Source: Sphingobacterium zeae
Lineage (GTDB): Bacteria; Bacteroidota; Bacteroidia; Sphingobacteriales; Sphingobacteriaceae
Assembly (NCBI RefSeq): GCF_030818895.1
Contig: NZ_JAUTBA010000001.1
Location: forward strand, 4,526,001 to 4,590,000
Reading direction: 5' to 3'
Length of the DNA: 64,000 bases
The notes under the pieces are model-generated. The model was not told the DNA's origin. It did not search any database and worked only from the letters and a program-made list of their open reading frames with translations. Position numbers and translations under genes: made by a program. Numbering within the stretch: the stretch's first letter is position 1; each line of letters starts with the position of its first letter. Positions 18,026 to 25,207 of this stretch are shown here, piece after piece.

Positions 18026-18362
18026 CTACAAAAAATACACCCATTGTTGCCAGTCACCTAAGACAACCGGAGCATCGCCAATGGCCAAAATCGATCTTTT
18101 GATGCCATCGATCTCTTGCTTATCCAATTTGTTTTTCAGCCTTTACAAGCGGACCTGATTTCGCCCGCTGGGCTTAATCAGCACCAGATCGGACACATCA
18201 AACTGCAAAGTGCCCTTGATAGGATCGTAAAACTGCTCATTGGCAAAACTCAGTGTATTAAAAATACTGATCTTGGTTCGTAAAAACTAGTCTCCAGAGG
18301 TCAGATAAAATGCAAAAGCATTCCTCATCTTGACATGTTCTTTAATACAGTAGCTAGCCACC
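18026..18362 (-). pseudogene. Degraded C-terminal fragment of an unidentified protein
   Basis: The minus strand reads VASYCIKEHVKMRNAFAFYL, a stop, then ISIFNTLSFANEQFYDPIKG, VSDLVLIKPSGRNQVRL, a stop, then KLDKQEIDGIKRSILAIGD and a final segment ending QQWVYFL. The frame is kept across two internal stop codons, so this looks like a recently dead gene end of about 110 codons. I cannot name the family. It explains part of the apparent gap between abiE and 18531. Confidence 0.5.
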
Positions 18363-18381
18363 TAGTGCACAGGCATAACTT

Positions 18382-18426
18382 TTACGGGAAGCCGTAATAA
18401 TCTGTAATTTTTTATTCTTAAAATTG
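18382..18426 (+). promoter_or_regulatory. Island operator site 1 (TTACGG-N4-CCGTAA) plus -7-like box
   Basis: A perfect palindrome lies at 18382-18397, then 21 nt, then TAAAATTG (18419-18426), one mismatch from TAnnTTTG. The leader to the 18531 ATG is about 100 nt. It has the same geometry as six other promoters in this island. Confidence 0.7.
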
Positions 18427-18530
18427 ACAATATTGTAAAATGGATTGCAATAAAACTCAAAACACAATGATTTTCAATATTTTACTATATAGCTTTAATT
18501 AAATCATTAACCCAATCAAATACTGATATT

Positions 18531-18758
18531 ATGGAATACAAAGTAGTACCTTTTGTAGCATCGATAGACCCAAGGACAGGCACATCGGATCAAGTAGCAG
18601 AACAATTAGAAAACCTGATTAATCAGGGTGCATCAGGAGGATGGAACTATGTAAGACTAGAAAGCGTCACAACTTATGTACATGCCGAAAATGGTTGCTT
18701 TAATAATAAACCTGGATATACAACGGCAAGACAGATGGTGGTATTTTCAAGGCCATGA
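18531..18758 (+). CDS. DUF4177-like small protein (75 aa)
   Basis: It starts MEYKVVPFVASID and contains a GGWNYVRLESV segment, resembling the MEYKVV ... GWELV pattern of DUF4177 proteins, which have no known function. No signal peptide. Its stop overlaps the YidD-like start by 4 bp (ATGA). It is the first gene after operator site 1. Confidence 0.7.
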   Translation: MEYKVVPFVASIDPRTGTSDQVAEQLENLINQGASGGWNYVRLESVTTYVHAENGCFNNKPGYTTARQMVVFSRP

Positions 18759-19033
18759 AGTCTCTCCTATTGACCGCGATCCGATTGTATTGGTTGATCA
18801 TCCCACCTGAAAGAAGACGTAAGTGTATATTTAGGCATAGCTGCTCTAAATATGTATTTGACGTAACTAAACATAAAGGCTTTAGTTCAGGTAGGAAAGC
18901 ATTGCTTTCACGCATGAGAACCTGTAATGGTCACTTTGACATAATCACAGATTATAAAAGTGGTGAGCGGATGATGTACCTGAATGGCGGTGTAGTGGTT
19001 AACGAGGCGGAGATCGCGGAGAGGTTGTTGTAA
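18755..19033 (+). CDS. yidD: YidD-like membrane protein insertion efficiency factor
   Basis: A 92-residue protein with an N-terminal hydrophobic stretch (LLLTAIRLYWLIIPP), a basic/Cys segment (RHSCSKYVFDVTKHKGFSSG) and RMRTCNGHFD. This is the haemolytic-domain/YidD layout with conserved Cys residues. YidD helps YidC insert inner-membrane proteins. Here it is coupled to a DUF4177-like gene in the regulated island rather than in the rpmH-rnpA locus, so it is likely an accessory paralogue. Confidence 0.85.
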   Translation: MKSLLLTAIRLYWLIIPPERRRKCIFRHSCSKYVFDVTKHKGFSSGRKALLSRMRTCNGHFDIITDYKSGERMMYLNGGVVVNEAEIAERLL

Positions 19034-19044
19034 ATAGTTTAGGG

Positions 19045-19170
19045 ATGGAACTTAAAAAGCATACCTATCTGTATTTTTGCGAACTAAATCAATACAAAAA
19101 GCCGAAGATAACTGAGAAAGTCATATACACTGTAAACAATAATCTGTTAAACCTCTCCGAATGTAGGTAA
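19045..19170 (+). CDS. Possible 41-residue hypothetical protein
   Basis: A short frame begins 11 bp after the yidD stop (MELKKHTYLYFCELNQY ... LSECR) and ends 10 bp before a strong hairpin. Nothing supports it beyond position, so it may be non-coding trailer. Confidence 0.25.
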   Translation: MELKKHTYLYFCELNQYKKPKITEKVIYTVNNNLLNLSECR

Positions 19171-19180
19171 TTGGCTTTTT

Positions 19181-19216
19181 AAAGGTTGTTCAATAAGGCT
19201 TTATTGAACAACCTTT
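19181..19216. terminator. 16-bp perfect hairpin terminator
   Basis: Arms 19181-19196 and 19201-19216 pair perfectly around a GGCT loop, between the convergent yidD-like and 19233 genes. It probably works in both directions. Confidence 0.85.
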
Positions 19217-19232
19217 ATTCAGTCCTGAATCT

Positions 19233-19673
19233 TTATTTATGCTGCCAGCACCTTCCCCCACCTGAAACTTTTCGCTGACACGGTCCTCCTTTTTGGGTTG
19301 GAGCACCACAGATGCTCGAAACAGGTTTAGTTGATCCCGAACTTTTTACGATGTGTCTAACAGTAACACTGGAATTGCCTGACTTCGAAACCAGCCGCTT
19401 ACCGTCTTTTATAATATGAGCAGACACAGTATTCGAATTCGATTGTCGCGCAGTGACGGTCACTTTCATCTCTGTGAATACCGAGCGTGGAAAATCTTTC
19501 TTCCATGTTCCTTTATGACCATTCACATACACCGTAGCCCCTAGATCATCAACATAGTTAATGTCACATTCATCACATTCTGTTTCATAACCATATGTAT
19601 CGTATTCCGATTCAGCTTTTTTACAGGCCATAGATAAAAATGAAATAAGAAATAACAATAGATACTTTTTCAT
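19233..19673 (-). CDS. Lipoprotein with C-terminal Cys/His-rich (DUF5763-like) motif
   Basis: A lipobox (LSMAC) makes it a lipoprotein of 146 aa. The tail CGAPTQKGGPCQRKV followed by GGGRCWQHK gives a C-x8-9-C-x9-C-x2-H pattern that looks like a small zinc-binding module seen in Bacteroidota secreted nucleases and hypothetical proteins. The middle part is beta-rich (TVYVNGHKGTWKKDF). It is 11 bp downstream of the PD-(D/E)xK-type gene and is probably cotranscribed from the bidirectional operator at 20836. Confidence 0.75.
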   Translation of the reverse strand: MKKYLLLFLISFLSMACKKAESEYDTYGYETECDECDINYVDDLGATVYVNGHKGTWKKDFPRSVFTEMKVTVTARQSNSNTVSAHIIKDGKRLVSKSGNSSVTVRHIVKSSGSTKPVSSICGAPTQKGGPCQRKVSGGGRCWQHK

Positions 19674-19684
19674 AACACAGCTGA

Positions 19685-20734
19685 TTAATAGTTAATGACG
19701 GTTTCCACGATCAGCTCTGAATATTTGTAAATATCATCCAATGAATCTAGATCATATTTAGCCTCCTTTTTGTCTTTGTCAAACAACCCGATACGCAGGC
19801 GATTGGGCGTAAAATAGAATCGACAGATCGGTTTGCGGTTGTTATCATCTAGTAAGATGCCGCAGTAGGACTGATTATCACGCATAAATATGCGACCTAC
19901 CTCGATCTCTTTACGCAAAATAGATTTAATGATCAGGTATCCCTCAATCTCTTCCTCCGTGGTGACAATCAAGGCATCGGGTTCTGTCGGTGCAATTGCA
20001 GCGCTCTTTTCTTCGACTTCGGTTTCTTTTTTAAGTGCGCTTTTTAGTCTTTCGGCGATCTGGTCATTGACAATCTGTGTAAACACGCGCTTTACCAATG
20101 GCGTAAACTGTTCCAAAACCTTTGCTGTAACAACACTTGGATAGGCTTGCTTCGCAAAAAAACGAACGAAATCATCACTCGGATTCTGCATTTCTGCCAT
20201 CGCTAAAATCGTCAGCTCATTAAAGTACTTTAATTCGCTCGCAACGCTGGAAATGCTTTCGAGATCAAATTCTGTCTTATGGAATTTGCGCAATTCGGAT
20301 ACCTCATTGTCTTTGATGTCCATAATCTTGAACTCGAAAAATGGTTTCTCGTCCATCTTATTCGGTGTAACCAGATCGGTGTAAAACCGGTATTCTACGC
20401 CGTTCGTCAGCAAACCAAATTTAGCTTCTGTGGTATGGAAATAACGGAACAATTGTGAATTGTGTGGATCAAGCCCGTCCGCATAATGTTTGCATTCAAT
20501 TAAGATAACAGGTTTGTCTTCACGTAATATCGCATAGTCAACCTTCTCCCCTTTCTTGATACCGATATCGGCAATAAACTCGGGTTGTACCTCAAACGGA
20601 TCAAACACATCGTATCCCAATATCTTCAAAAACGGCATCACTAAGGATGTCTTTGTGGCTTCCTCTGTTTTGATCTGTGGTAAAAGTCGGTCAACGCGCT
20701 TGGCAAATTGACGAATCTCATCTTTAAAATCCAT
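19685..20734 (-). CDS. Restriction-endonuclease-like protein (type I R-subunit N-terminal/HSDR_N-type, PD-(D/E)xK)
   Basis: 349 aa. The N-terminal half carries the nuclease-fold signature: KTSLVMPFLKILGYDVFDP, then VDYAILREDKPVILIECKHY with D ... E-x-K (ECK) catalytic residues. The C-terminal half (from about 250) is a separate beta domain (YLIIKSILRKEIEVGRIFMR). Proteins of this type occur as stand-alone predicted nucleases in Bacteroidota. No methylase, specificity subunit or helicase is present. It is divergent from the SNase operon across a shared operator. Confidence 0.82.
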   Translation of the reverse strand: MDFKDEIRQFAKRVDRLLPQIKTEEATKTSLVMPFLKILGYDVFDPFEVQPEFIADIGIKKGEKVDYAILREDKPVILIECKHYADGLDPHNSQLFRYFHTTEAKFGLLTNGVEYRFYTDLVTPNKMDEKPFFEFKIMDIKDNEVSELRKFHKTEFDLESISSVASELKYFNELTILAMAEMQNPSDDFVRFFAKQAYPSVVTAKVLEQFTPLVKRVFTQIVNDQIAERLKSALKKETEVEEKSAAIAPTEPDALIVTTEEEIEGYLIIKSILRKEIEVGRIFMRDNQSYCGILLDDNNRKPICRFYFTPNRLRIGLFDKDKKEAKYDLDSLDDIYKYSELIVETVINY

Positions 20735-20806
20735 GGTTTTTAATTTTTAATAAATGGCTTATTTGATTTTGCTATACAGCGTTTAAATTATTTATTTCTG
20801 ATAGTC

Positions 20807-20879
20807 CAAAAGTAGCTACTCACTACGAGGGCTTTTTACGGGAAACCATAAATCCAGAAAAATGTAAATCCTAATTTTG
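20807..20879. promoter_or_regulatory. Island operator site 2: bidirectional palindrome with -7 boxes on both sides
   Basis: The palindrome TTACGG-GAAA-CCATAA lies at 20836-20851 (one mismatch). Rightward: 20 nt, then TAATTTTG at 20872-20879 for the 20924 operon. Leftward: 21 nt, then TACTTTTG on the minus strand at 20807-20814 for the 20734 operon. Finding a correct box at the same spacing on both sides strongly supports a real regulator site. Confidence 0.82.
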
Positions 20880-20923
20880 AGCCATATAATTGATCCTATA
20901 ATTCACCTTTAAATAATTAAAAC

Positions 20924-21094
20924 ATGTATGATCCATGCGCATGGTGCAACAAAGAAATTAAGTCCGGAAACGAAAAAAAGAGTTATAAAGGGAAAGGCTT
21001 CACTATGAAGGTACTCACGTTTATGTTCGGCAAATCCTATTGCTCTGAACGTTGCCGCAATTCGGCAGAAAAAAGAAAAGGAAAAAGAAGGTAA
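20924..21094 (+). CDS. Small Cys-rich (zinc-ribbon-like) protein, 56 aa
   Basis: MYDPCAWCNKEIKSG ... GKSYCSERCRNSAEKRKGKRR: two Cys pairs (CxxC and CxxxC) and a very basic tail suggest a zinc ribbon that may bind nucleic acid. It is first in an operon with a secreted nuclease (13 bp gap) and follows operator site 2 by about 45 bp. Confidence 0.7.
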   Translation: MYDPCAWCNKEIKSGNEKKSYKGKGFTMKVLTFMFGKSYCSERCRNSAEKRKGKRR

Positions 21095-21107
21095 ATAAAC
21101 ACGTCCT

Positions 21108-21677
21108 ATGCAAAGTACTTATCGAAAATGGAGCTTCGTATTCGGCTCTCTTCTCCTGATATCATCGCCATTGGTCAGCTGCCAGTCCAAATCAGAAGAT
21201 TACAAACAGAAAATGTTAGGGTTCTCATCTAGTGGGATCAAGGACAATAAAAACCTTCCAAATGGCATATACCGCGTCACAAAGGTATCGGATGGGGATA
21301 CGTTTTGGTGCAAAGATGACAGGGAGCAACGAATCAAAATACGGCTCATCGGAATAGATGCGCCGGAGCCCCGCAATTATTTTCGCAAGAAAGAGCAGGC
21401 TTTCGGAAAAGAAGCATCCCGGTACGCCACAGATCTACTGTTGCACAAAACAATCAGACTGGAATTTGATGTAGATTCGCTCGACCAATATGGAAGAACC
21501 TTGGCCTATGCCTATTTAATAGATGGTACTTTTATCAATGAAAAAATCGTCAAAGATGGCTATGCCATCCTGATGACGATTGCTCCTAATGTAAAATATG
21601 AACAGCGCTTTCAGGAGGCTCAACATTATGCGCGGGAAAAAGGTCTGGGACTTTGGTCTAAAAATATCACTGAATGA
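21108..21677 (+). CDS. Thermonuclease (SNase-like) lipoprotein
   Basis: 189 aa with a lipobox (PLVSC) and a staphylococcal-nuclease domain at about 50-185: VSDGDTFWCKDDREQRIKIR, LIGIDAPEPRN, EFDVDSLDQYGRTLAYAYL and GLGLWSK. The catalytic Arg/Asp/Glu constellation (D..T, RLIGID.PE, D.YGR) is present. It should cleave DNA or RNA in the periplasm or at the cell surface. It belongs to the operator-site-2 operon and overlaps the next gene by 4 bp. Confidence 0.93.
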   Translation: MQSTYRKWSFVFGSLLLISSPLVSCQSKSEDYKQKMLGFSSSGIKDNKNLPNGIYRVTKVSDGDTFWCKDDREQRIKIRLIGIDAPEPRNYFRKKEQAFGKEASRYATDLLLHKTIRLEFDVDSLDQYGRTLAYAYLIDGTFINEKIVKDGYAILMTIAPNVKYEQRFQEAQHYAREKGLGLWSKNITE

Positions 21678-21985
21678 ATCTGAAATCACTAAAAATTGCC
21701 TTGATCTGCGGCCTCATATTGGCCCTCTTACCCTTACCATATGGTTACTTTACCATTCTTCGCATATTTGGTTGCTTGGTTTTTATCCTACAGCTTATCA
21801 ATATACCCAAAACCAAGCGACATTCCCGGAACAGTGAATTTATAATCTGCATCGTACTGATTATTTTGTTTCAACCCATCCTTCGGTTACCATTGGGAAG
21901 ATTAATCTGGAACATCGTTGATGTCGCTACGGCAATATGGCTATTGATCAATTTAAATCGACGGACAAGAAAGACTAAAAAATAG
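21674..21985 (+). CDS. Small integral membrane protein (103 aa)
   Basis: Three to four hydrophobic helices (ALICGLILALLPLPYGYFTI, FGCLVFILQLINI, IICIVLIILFQPIL, IVDVATAIWLLINL) and a basic tail. It resembles small DUF6804-type membrane proteins by the LPLPYGY segment, with low certainty. It is translationally coupled to the nuclease. Confidence 0.7.
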   Translation: MNLKSLKIALICGLILALLPLPYGYFTILRIFGCLVFILQLINIPKTKRHSRNSEFIICIVLIILFQPILRLPLGRLIWNIVDVATAIWLLINLNRRTRKTKK

Positions 21986-22010
21986 CTTAAGTGTTTACTT
22001 AAGCTATTTT
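21979..22010. terminator. Bidirectional 14-bp perfect hairpin terminator
   Basis: AAAATAGCTTAAGT / ACTTAAGCTATTTT arms with a GTTT loop, followed by more T residues. It separates the plus-strand nuclease operon from the end of the minus-strand seven-gene operon. Confidence 0.9.
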
Positions 22011-22021
22011 TTTGGAAGTTT

Positions 22022-22711
22022 TTAGAGGTTTCGATTGGATATTTTTGGTACGATCTGAATAATAAAGCGTTGGTTATTATCCTCATTAGCTTGATCGCGC
22101 CCCACTCCGCCCCAGCCATTTCCGGACAACTGGAGATCAATCAATTCACCGTAAGCTTGCTCCTCAAAATCTATTCCCTGGGCTTTCCAGAATTTAGACA
22201 GGGCATAGGCCCGATTATAGCTCAGCTCATACTCTTTTTTCCGTCCCAAGGGCGAGGTATCCGCATTGTACAATTTGGAGGCGTAACCGGAAATTATAAC
22301 AAGGTAAGATACCTTCTCTCCATCAACACGGTTCTGCTCCTTTGCGGATCTGACGACCGCATCAAGTACTTCCTTAAGCTTTTTACCGGCATCAATGACT
22401 TTTGCACGCGTGACCGCGTAGTTTTCCAAATTGCCCTCCTGAATCTCGAAAGCAGAGGGCTTGAATTTAACTTCAAAATTGAGCAGGAATCGCTTGTACT
22501 TATCCTCATACCGAAATGAACTGTTATTTTTCAACGGCATTAGTGAATCCTCGACTTCTTTGTATACCTGCAACTGTTCATCCTGGGCAATAATTGTATT
22601 GCGGTTGTTTACATAGGTTACAACAAATAGAACCAGTACAATAAAAAACAGGCTCGTCATCAGATCGGAAAAACTGACCCAGAAAATATTGTTTCCTTCT
22701 TTTTTTGCCAT
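22022..22711 (-). CDS. MotB/ZorB-like stator protein with OmpA-like C-terminal domain
   Basis: 229 aa. One N-terminal membrane helix (FWVSFSDLMTSLFFIVLVLF) carries an Asp (D16) in the position of the proton-binding Asp of MotB and ZorB. The C-terminal OmpA/MotB domain (about 125-225) has VIISGYASKL, the SYNRAYALSKFWKAQGIDF helix and NEDNNQRFIIQIVP, the peptidoglycan-binding layout. It is 3 bp after the MotA/ZorA-like gene. Together they should form a proton-driven inner-membrane stator anchored in the wall. It is the last gene of the seven-gene operon. Confidence 0.88.
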   Translation of the reverse strand: MAKKEGNNIFWVSFSDLMTSLFFIVLVLFVVTYVNNRNTIIAQDEQLQVYKEVEDSLMPLKNNSSFRYEDKYKRFLLNFEVKFKPSAFEIQEGNLENYAVTRAKVIDAGKKLKEVLDAVVRSAKEQNRVDGEKVSYLVIISGYASKLYNADTSPLGRKKEYELSYNRAYALSKFWKAQGIDFEEQAYGELIDLQLSGNGWGGVGRDQANEDNNQRFIIQIVPKISNRNL

Positions 22712-22714
22712 GAC

Positions 22715-24343
22715 CTATTTTTTTCCGAAAATGCGTTTAAAAATACTCTCGTTGCTTTTCTCGACTTCTTCTTTCAATTTACTGAGCACCGTAGATATGG
22801 TATTCAACTTGTTTATCTCCTCCCTTCTGTCAGAAGCGTCCGAAACCTTGACATTGACTTCCTTCAGCGTTTTTTCGATTGTACTGATCTGTTCCTTATT
22901 GATCTTTACTTCTGCTCCAAGTTTGCTTACGGTATTGATATGATTGATCTGTTCTGACCGCATGTCCGATTGATGCTTATCAAAACCAGATTTGATTGCT
23001 GGCAACACGTTCAGATTGTCCAGTAGATCCAATTTATCAAACTTAGTTACATTTTCTGTATAAGCCTTTTCTAAGAGATCATGCTGCTCGGTAATCAGAT
23101 TGGTCAGTCCCTCACGTTTCATAATCACATGATTTTCAAAAACCTTGAGTGTCTCGTCTAAGTTATCGTCCACGCGCAAAATCATCTCTTTATACCGCGA
23201 AGACATGGCATCTAGACTAGAAAATTGTTGCTGAAGGAAAGAGATAATCGCATTGGTATCGTCTACCCGGGCATCGATCTTGTGTGCAATACTATCAAAA
23301 TTATTTGCGCGGTCAAGTAACTTCGCTATACTATCGCTCAGTACACGTGTTTCTGACAGCCTGCTATTGAGACTTTCCATAAAAACGTTAAACTTGTCAA
23401 AACTATTGGTTGCTTTTTCAAGACGCAGCAATACATTCGCGTTCATCTTAACGAAATCATTGGCATTCAATTGTTCTAGCCGACCCAAAACTGTATCCTG
23501 AACTTTTAAGGTATCATAATTCTTCTGAAACAGATGGTTCAGGGTATTGATATTAGCTGTAAATTCCAGGTTGAATGAGTTCATGGTATTAGTCAATTTG
23601 GTGATGGATGAACCAAAGTCCTGGCTTACTACGGGTAGCAAATCCGTCTGTACGAAATTGTAAAATTCATTTTTATTCTGCTCTACTGCCCGCTTTGCTT
23701 TCTTAAAAGAATTTAATCCGATAAACGAAGTAATAAATAATCCTAGAAAACTGGAAACCATGGCAATACACACTGCCAAAAGGAAATCATTCAGGTCAAG
23801 CTGTTTGACCAAATCTGAAGTCGCTGAATTATCCGTGTTCCAAAGCTTAATCAACATGGCAAATAGTCCAAAAATAATCCCGACGATGGTTGCCATAAGC
23901 CCCAGATAAAGGGGCTTATTGATAGTTTCTTTAATATCATCTTCTTCAACATTCACATTGCGCTCCACGAGATCTTTGACAATATTAAAATCGGCTATAC
24001 CCCCATTGTTTTTTAGTAAATAGATATTCAGTGACTCAATAATGTTGTCAAAGTAGGTGCCCGACGTCGTACTTGGATTGATAAGCGTAACCTGTACCGA
24101 ACCTTTTTGGGGTATCGAATCGGTCTGTTCATCGTTTTTTATAGTTTCAAAAATTTCGCCAACCCGGCCTTCTTGTAAAAGAATCTTGGAAACCGTGATG
24201 CTTTGGGTATTAAAATAATCTTTGTATGGAATAAAACGACCAAATTGAACGATGGCAGCTCGAAGCTGAATCCCTGTCTTAACTTGCTGTGAAATAAAAT
24301 AACCAACAACCGCTAATTCTAAAATAATATGTATCCAGTCCAT
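22715..24343 (-). CDS. MotA/ZorA-like stator protein with long coiled-coil tail
   Basis: 542 aa. A first helix at about 4-20, then a MotA/ExbB-like pair: YLGLMATIVGIIFGLFAMLI near 145-165 and FLLAVCIAMVSSFLGLFITS near 186-206. Residues from about 220 to 535 are a long coiled-coil, rich in Asn, Asp, Glu and Lys heptads. This membrane-plus-long-cytoplasmic-tail design recalls ZorA of Zorya phage-defence systems rather than flagellar MotA. No ZorC, ZorD or ZorE homologue is present; its partners here are actin-like and tubulin-like proteins instead. Confidence 0.85.
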   Translation of the reverse strand: MDWIHIILELAVVGYFISQQVKTGIQLRAAIVQFGRFIPYKDYFNTQSITVSKILLQEGRVGEIFETIKNDEQTDSIPQKGSVQVTLINPSTTSGTYFDNIIESLNIYLLKNNGGIADFNIVKDLVERNVNVEEDDIKETINKPLYLGLMATIVGIIFGLFAMLIKLWNTDNSATSDLVKQLDLNDFLLAVCIAMVSSFLGLFITSFIGLNSFKKAKRAVEQNKNEFYNFVQTDLLPVVSQDFGSSITKLTNTMNSFNLEFTANINTLNHLFQKNYDTLKVQDTVLGRLEQLNANDFVKMNANVLLRLEKATNSFDKFNVFMESLNSRLSETRVLSDSIAKLLDRANNFDSIAHKIDARVDDTNAIISFLQQQFSSLDAMSSRYKEMILRVDDNLDETLKVFENHVIMKREGLTNLITEQHDLLEKAYTENVTKFDKLDLLDNLNVLPAIKSGFDKHQSDMRSEQINHINTVSKLGAEVKINKEQISTIEKTLKEVNVKVSDASDRREEINKLNTISTVLSKLKEEVEKSNESIFKRIFGKK

Positions 24344-24349
24344 CTGTTA

Positions 24350-25207
24350 TTAACTATATCTGATCTTTATTTTTTCTACTACTTGCAGCTTGCCGTCCAC
24401 AAGTTGGAGTTTACCGAGTTTAGATTCCTGTGTAAAGGATTTTGCTCCAGGAAAATAATTATTCAGAGACTCACAGAAGCCATCTATATAACTGTTTCGA
24501 TATTGGATTGCAGTTGTTATCGCATCCAAATTAGACTCATCCAAACGGAAATAGTATTCATTTTCCCGTTTTGAAATAATATAAGGCGTATGTCTACTCT
24601 TTTTGCTTATCGGAAGCAGTTCTTGAAAGGCGCCCGCTGTCATACAATTTGAAACAAATTCTTGTTGCTGAGGGATCGAAAGTGTTATCGGTTCCGATAG
24701 GGTATCCTGATCTTGCGGAACGACTGCTTCCAAAACCAGATCAGCAGATTGGATTTCATCAACATTAAGTTTATCCAGACAGTTTATCTGCATAGATTTT
24801 GTTTGGTTTGCATCGACCTTTTTATTCAATTCCTCTAACTTTCGCGTCAGTTCATTAAGCTGATTTTTCAATTTTTCGTCCGCCACTTCGTTATATCGAG
24901 GTAAACTCGAGGATACCTGGGGTCTTAGCTGCATCTGGTTTTCACTATTTTGTAAATTTACAATTACGTCAATCCTTCTATTTAATCTAGAAATTGCCTT
25001 GTTCTTGCCTATTCCCTGAAAGATTAACATCATCAAAATAACAAATACCGTTATTAACAATACGATCACGATCCACTGTAGAGTCGAGTCGGATACAAAT
25101 GTTGTTCGCCCCTGTGCACCGGCCTGTTGGGCAATGACCATACATGGCGCCATAATGAATGGAAATCCTAGTATGATTAAACTTTTATATATTTTACCAG
25201 TTTTCAT
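24350..25207 (-). CDS. Membrane protein with coiled coil (285 aa), unknown family
   Basis: A signal-anchor-like N-terminus (LIILGFPFIMAPCMVIAQQ), a membrane helix at about 44-65 (WIVIVLLITVFVILMMLIF), a coiled coil at about 112-138 (KLKNQLNELTRKLEELNKKV) and a mixed C-terminal domain. It overlaps the actin-like gene by 14 bp and lies 6 bp before the ZorA-like gene. It may tether the ATPase to the stator complex; this is inferred from topology and position. Confidence 0.7.
   Translation of the reverse strand: MKTGKIYKSLIILGFPFIMAPCMVIAQQAGAQGRTTFVSDSTLQWIVIVLLITVFVILMMLIFQGIGKNKAISRLNRRIDVIVNLQNSENQMQLRPQVSSSLPRYNEVADEKLKNQLNELTRKLEELNKKVDANQTKSMQINCLDKLNVDEIQSADLVLEAVVPQDQDTLSEPITLSIPQQQEFVSNCMTAGAFQELLPISKKSRHTPYIISKRENEYYFRLDESNLDAITTAIQYRNSYIDGFCESLNNYFPGAKSFTQESKLGKLQLVDGKLQVVEKIKIRYS

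Noticed and set aside
22022..24343. A complete Zorya defence system
   Set aside because: Only ZorA-like and ZorB-like proteins are present; no ZorC, ZorD or ZorE homologue is visible, so the name Zorya is not applied.
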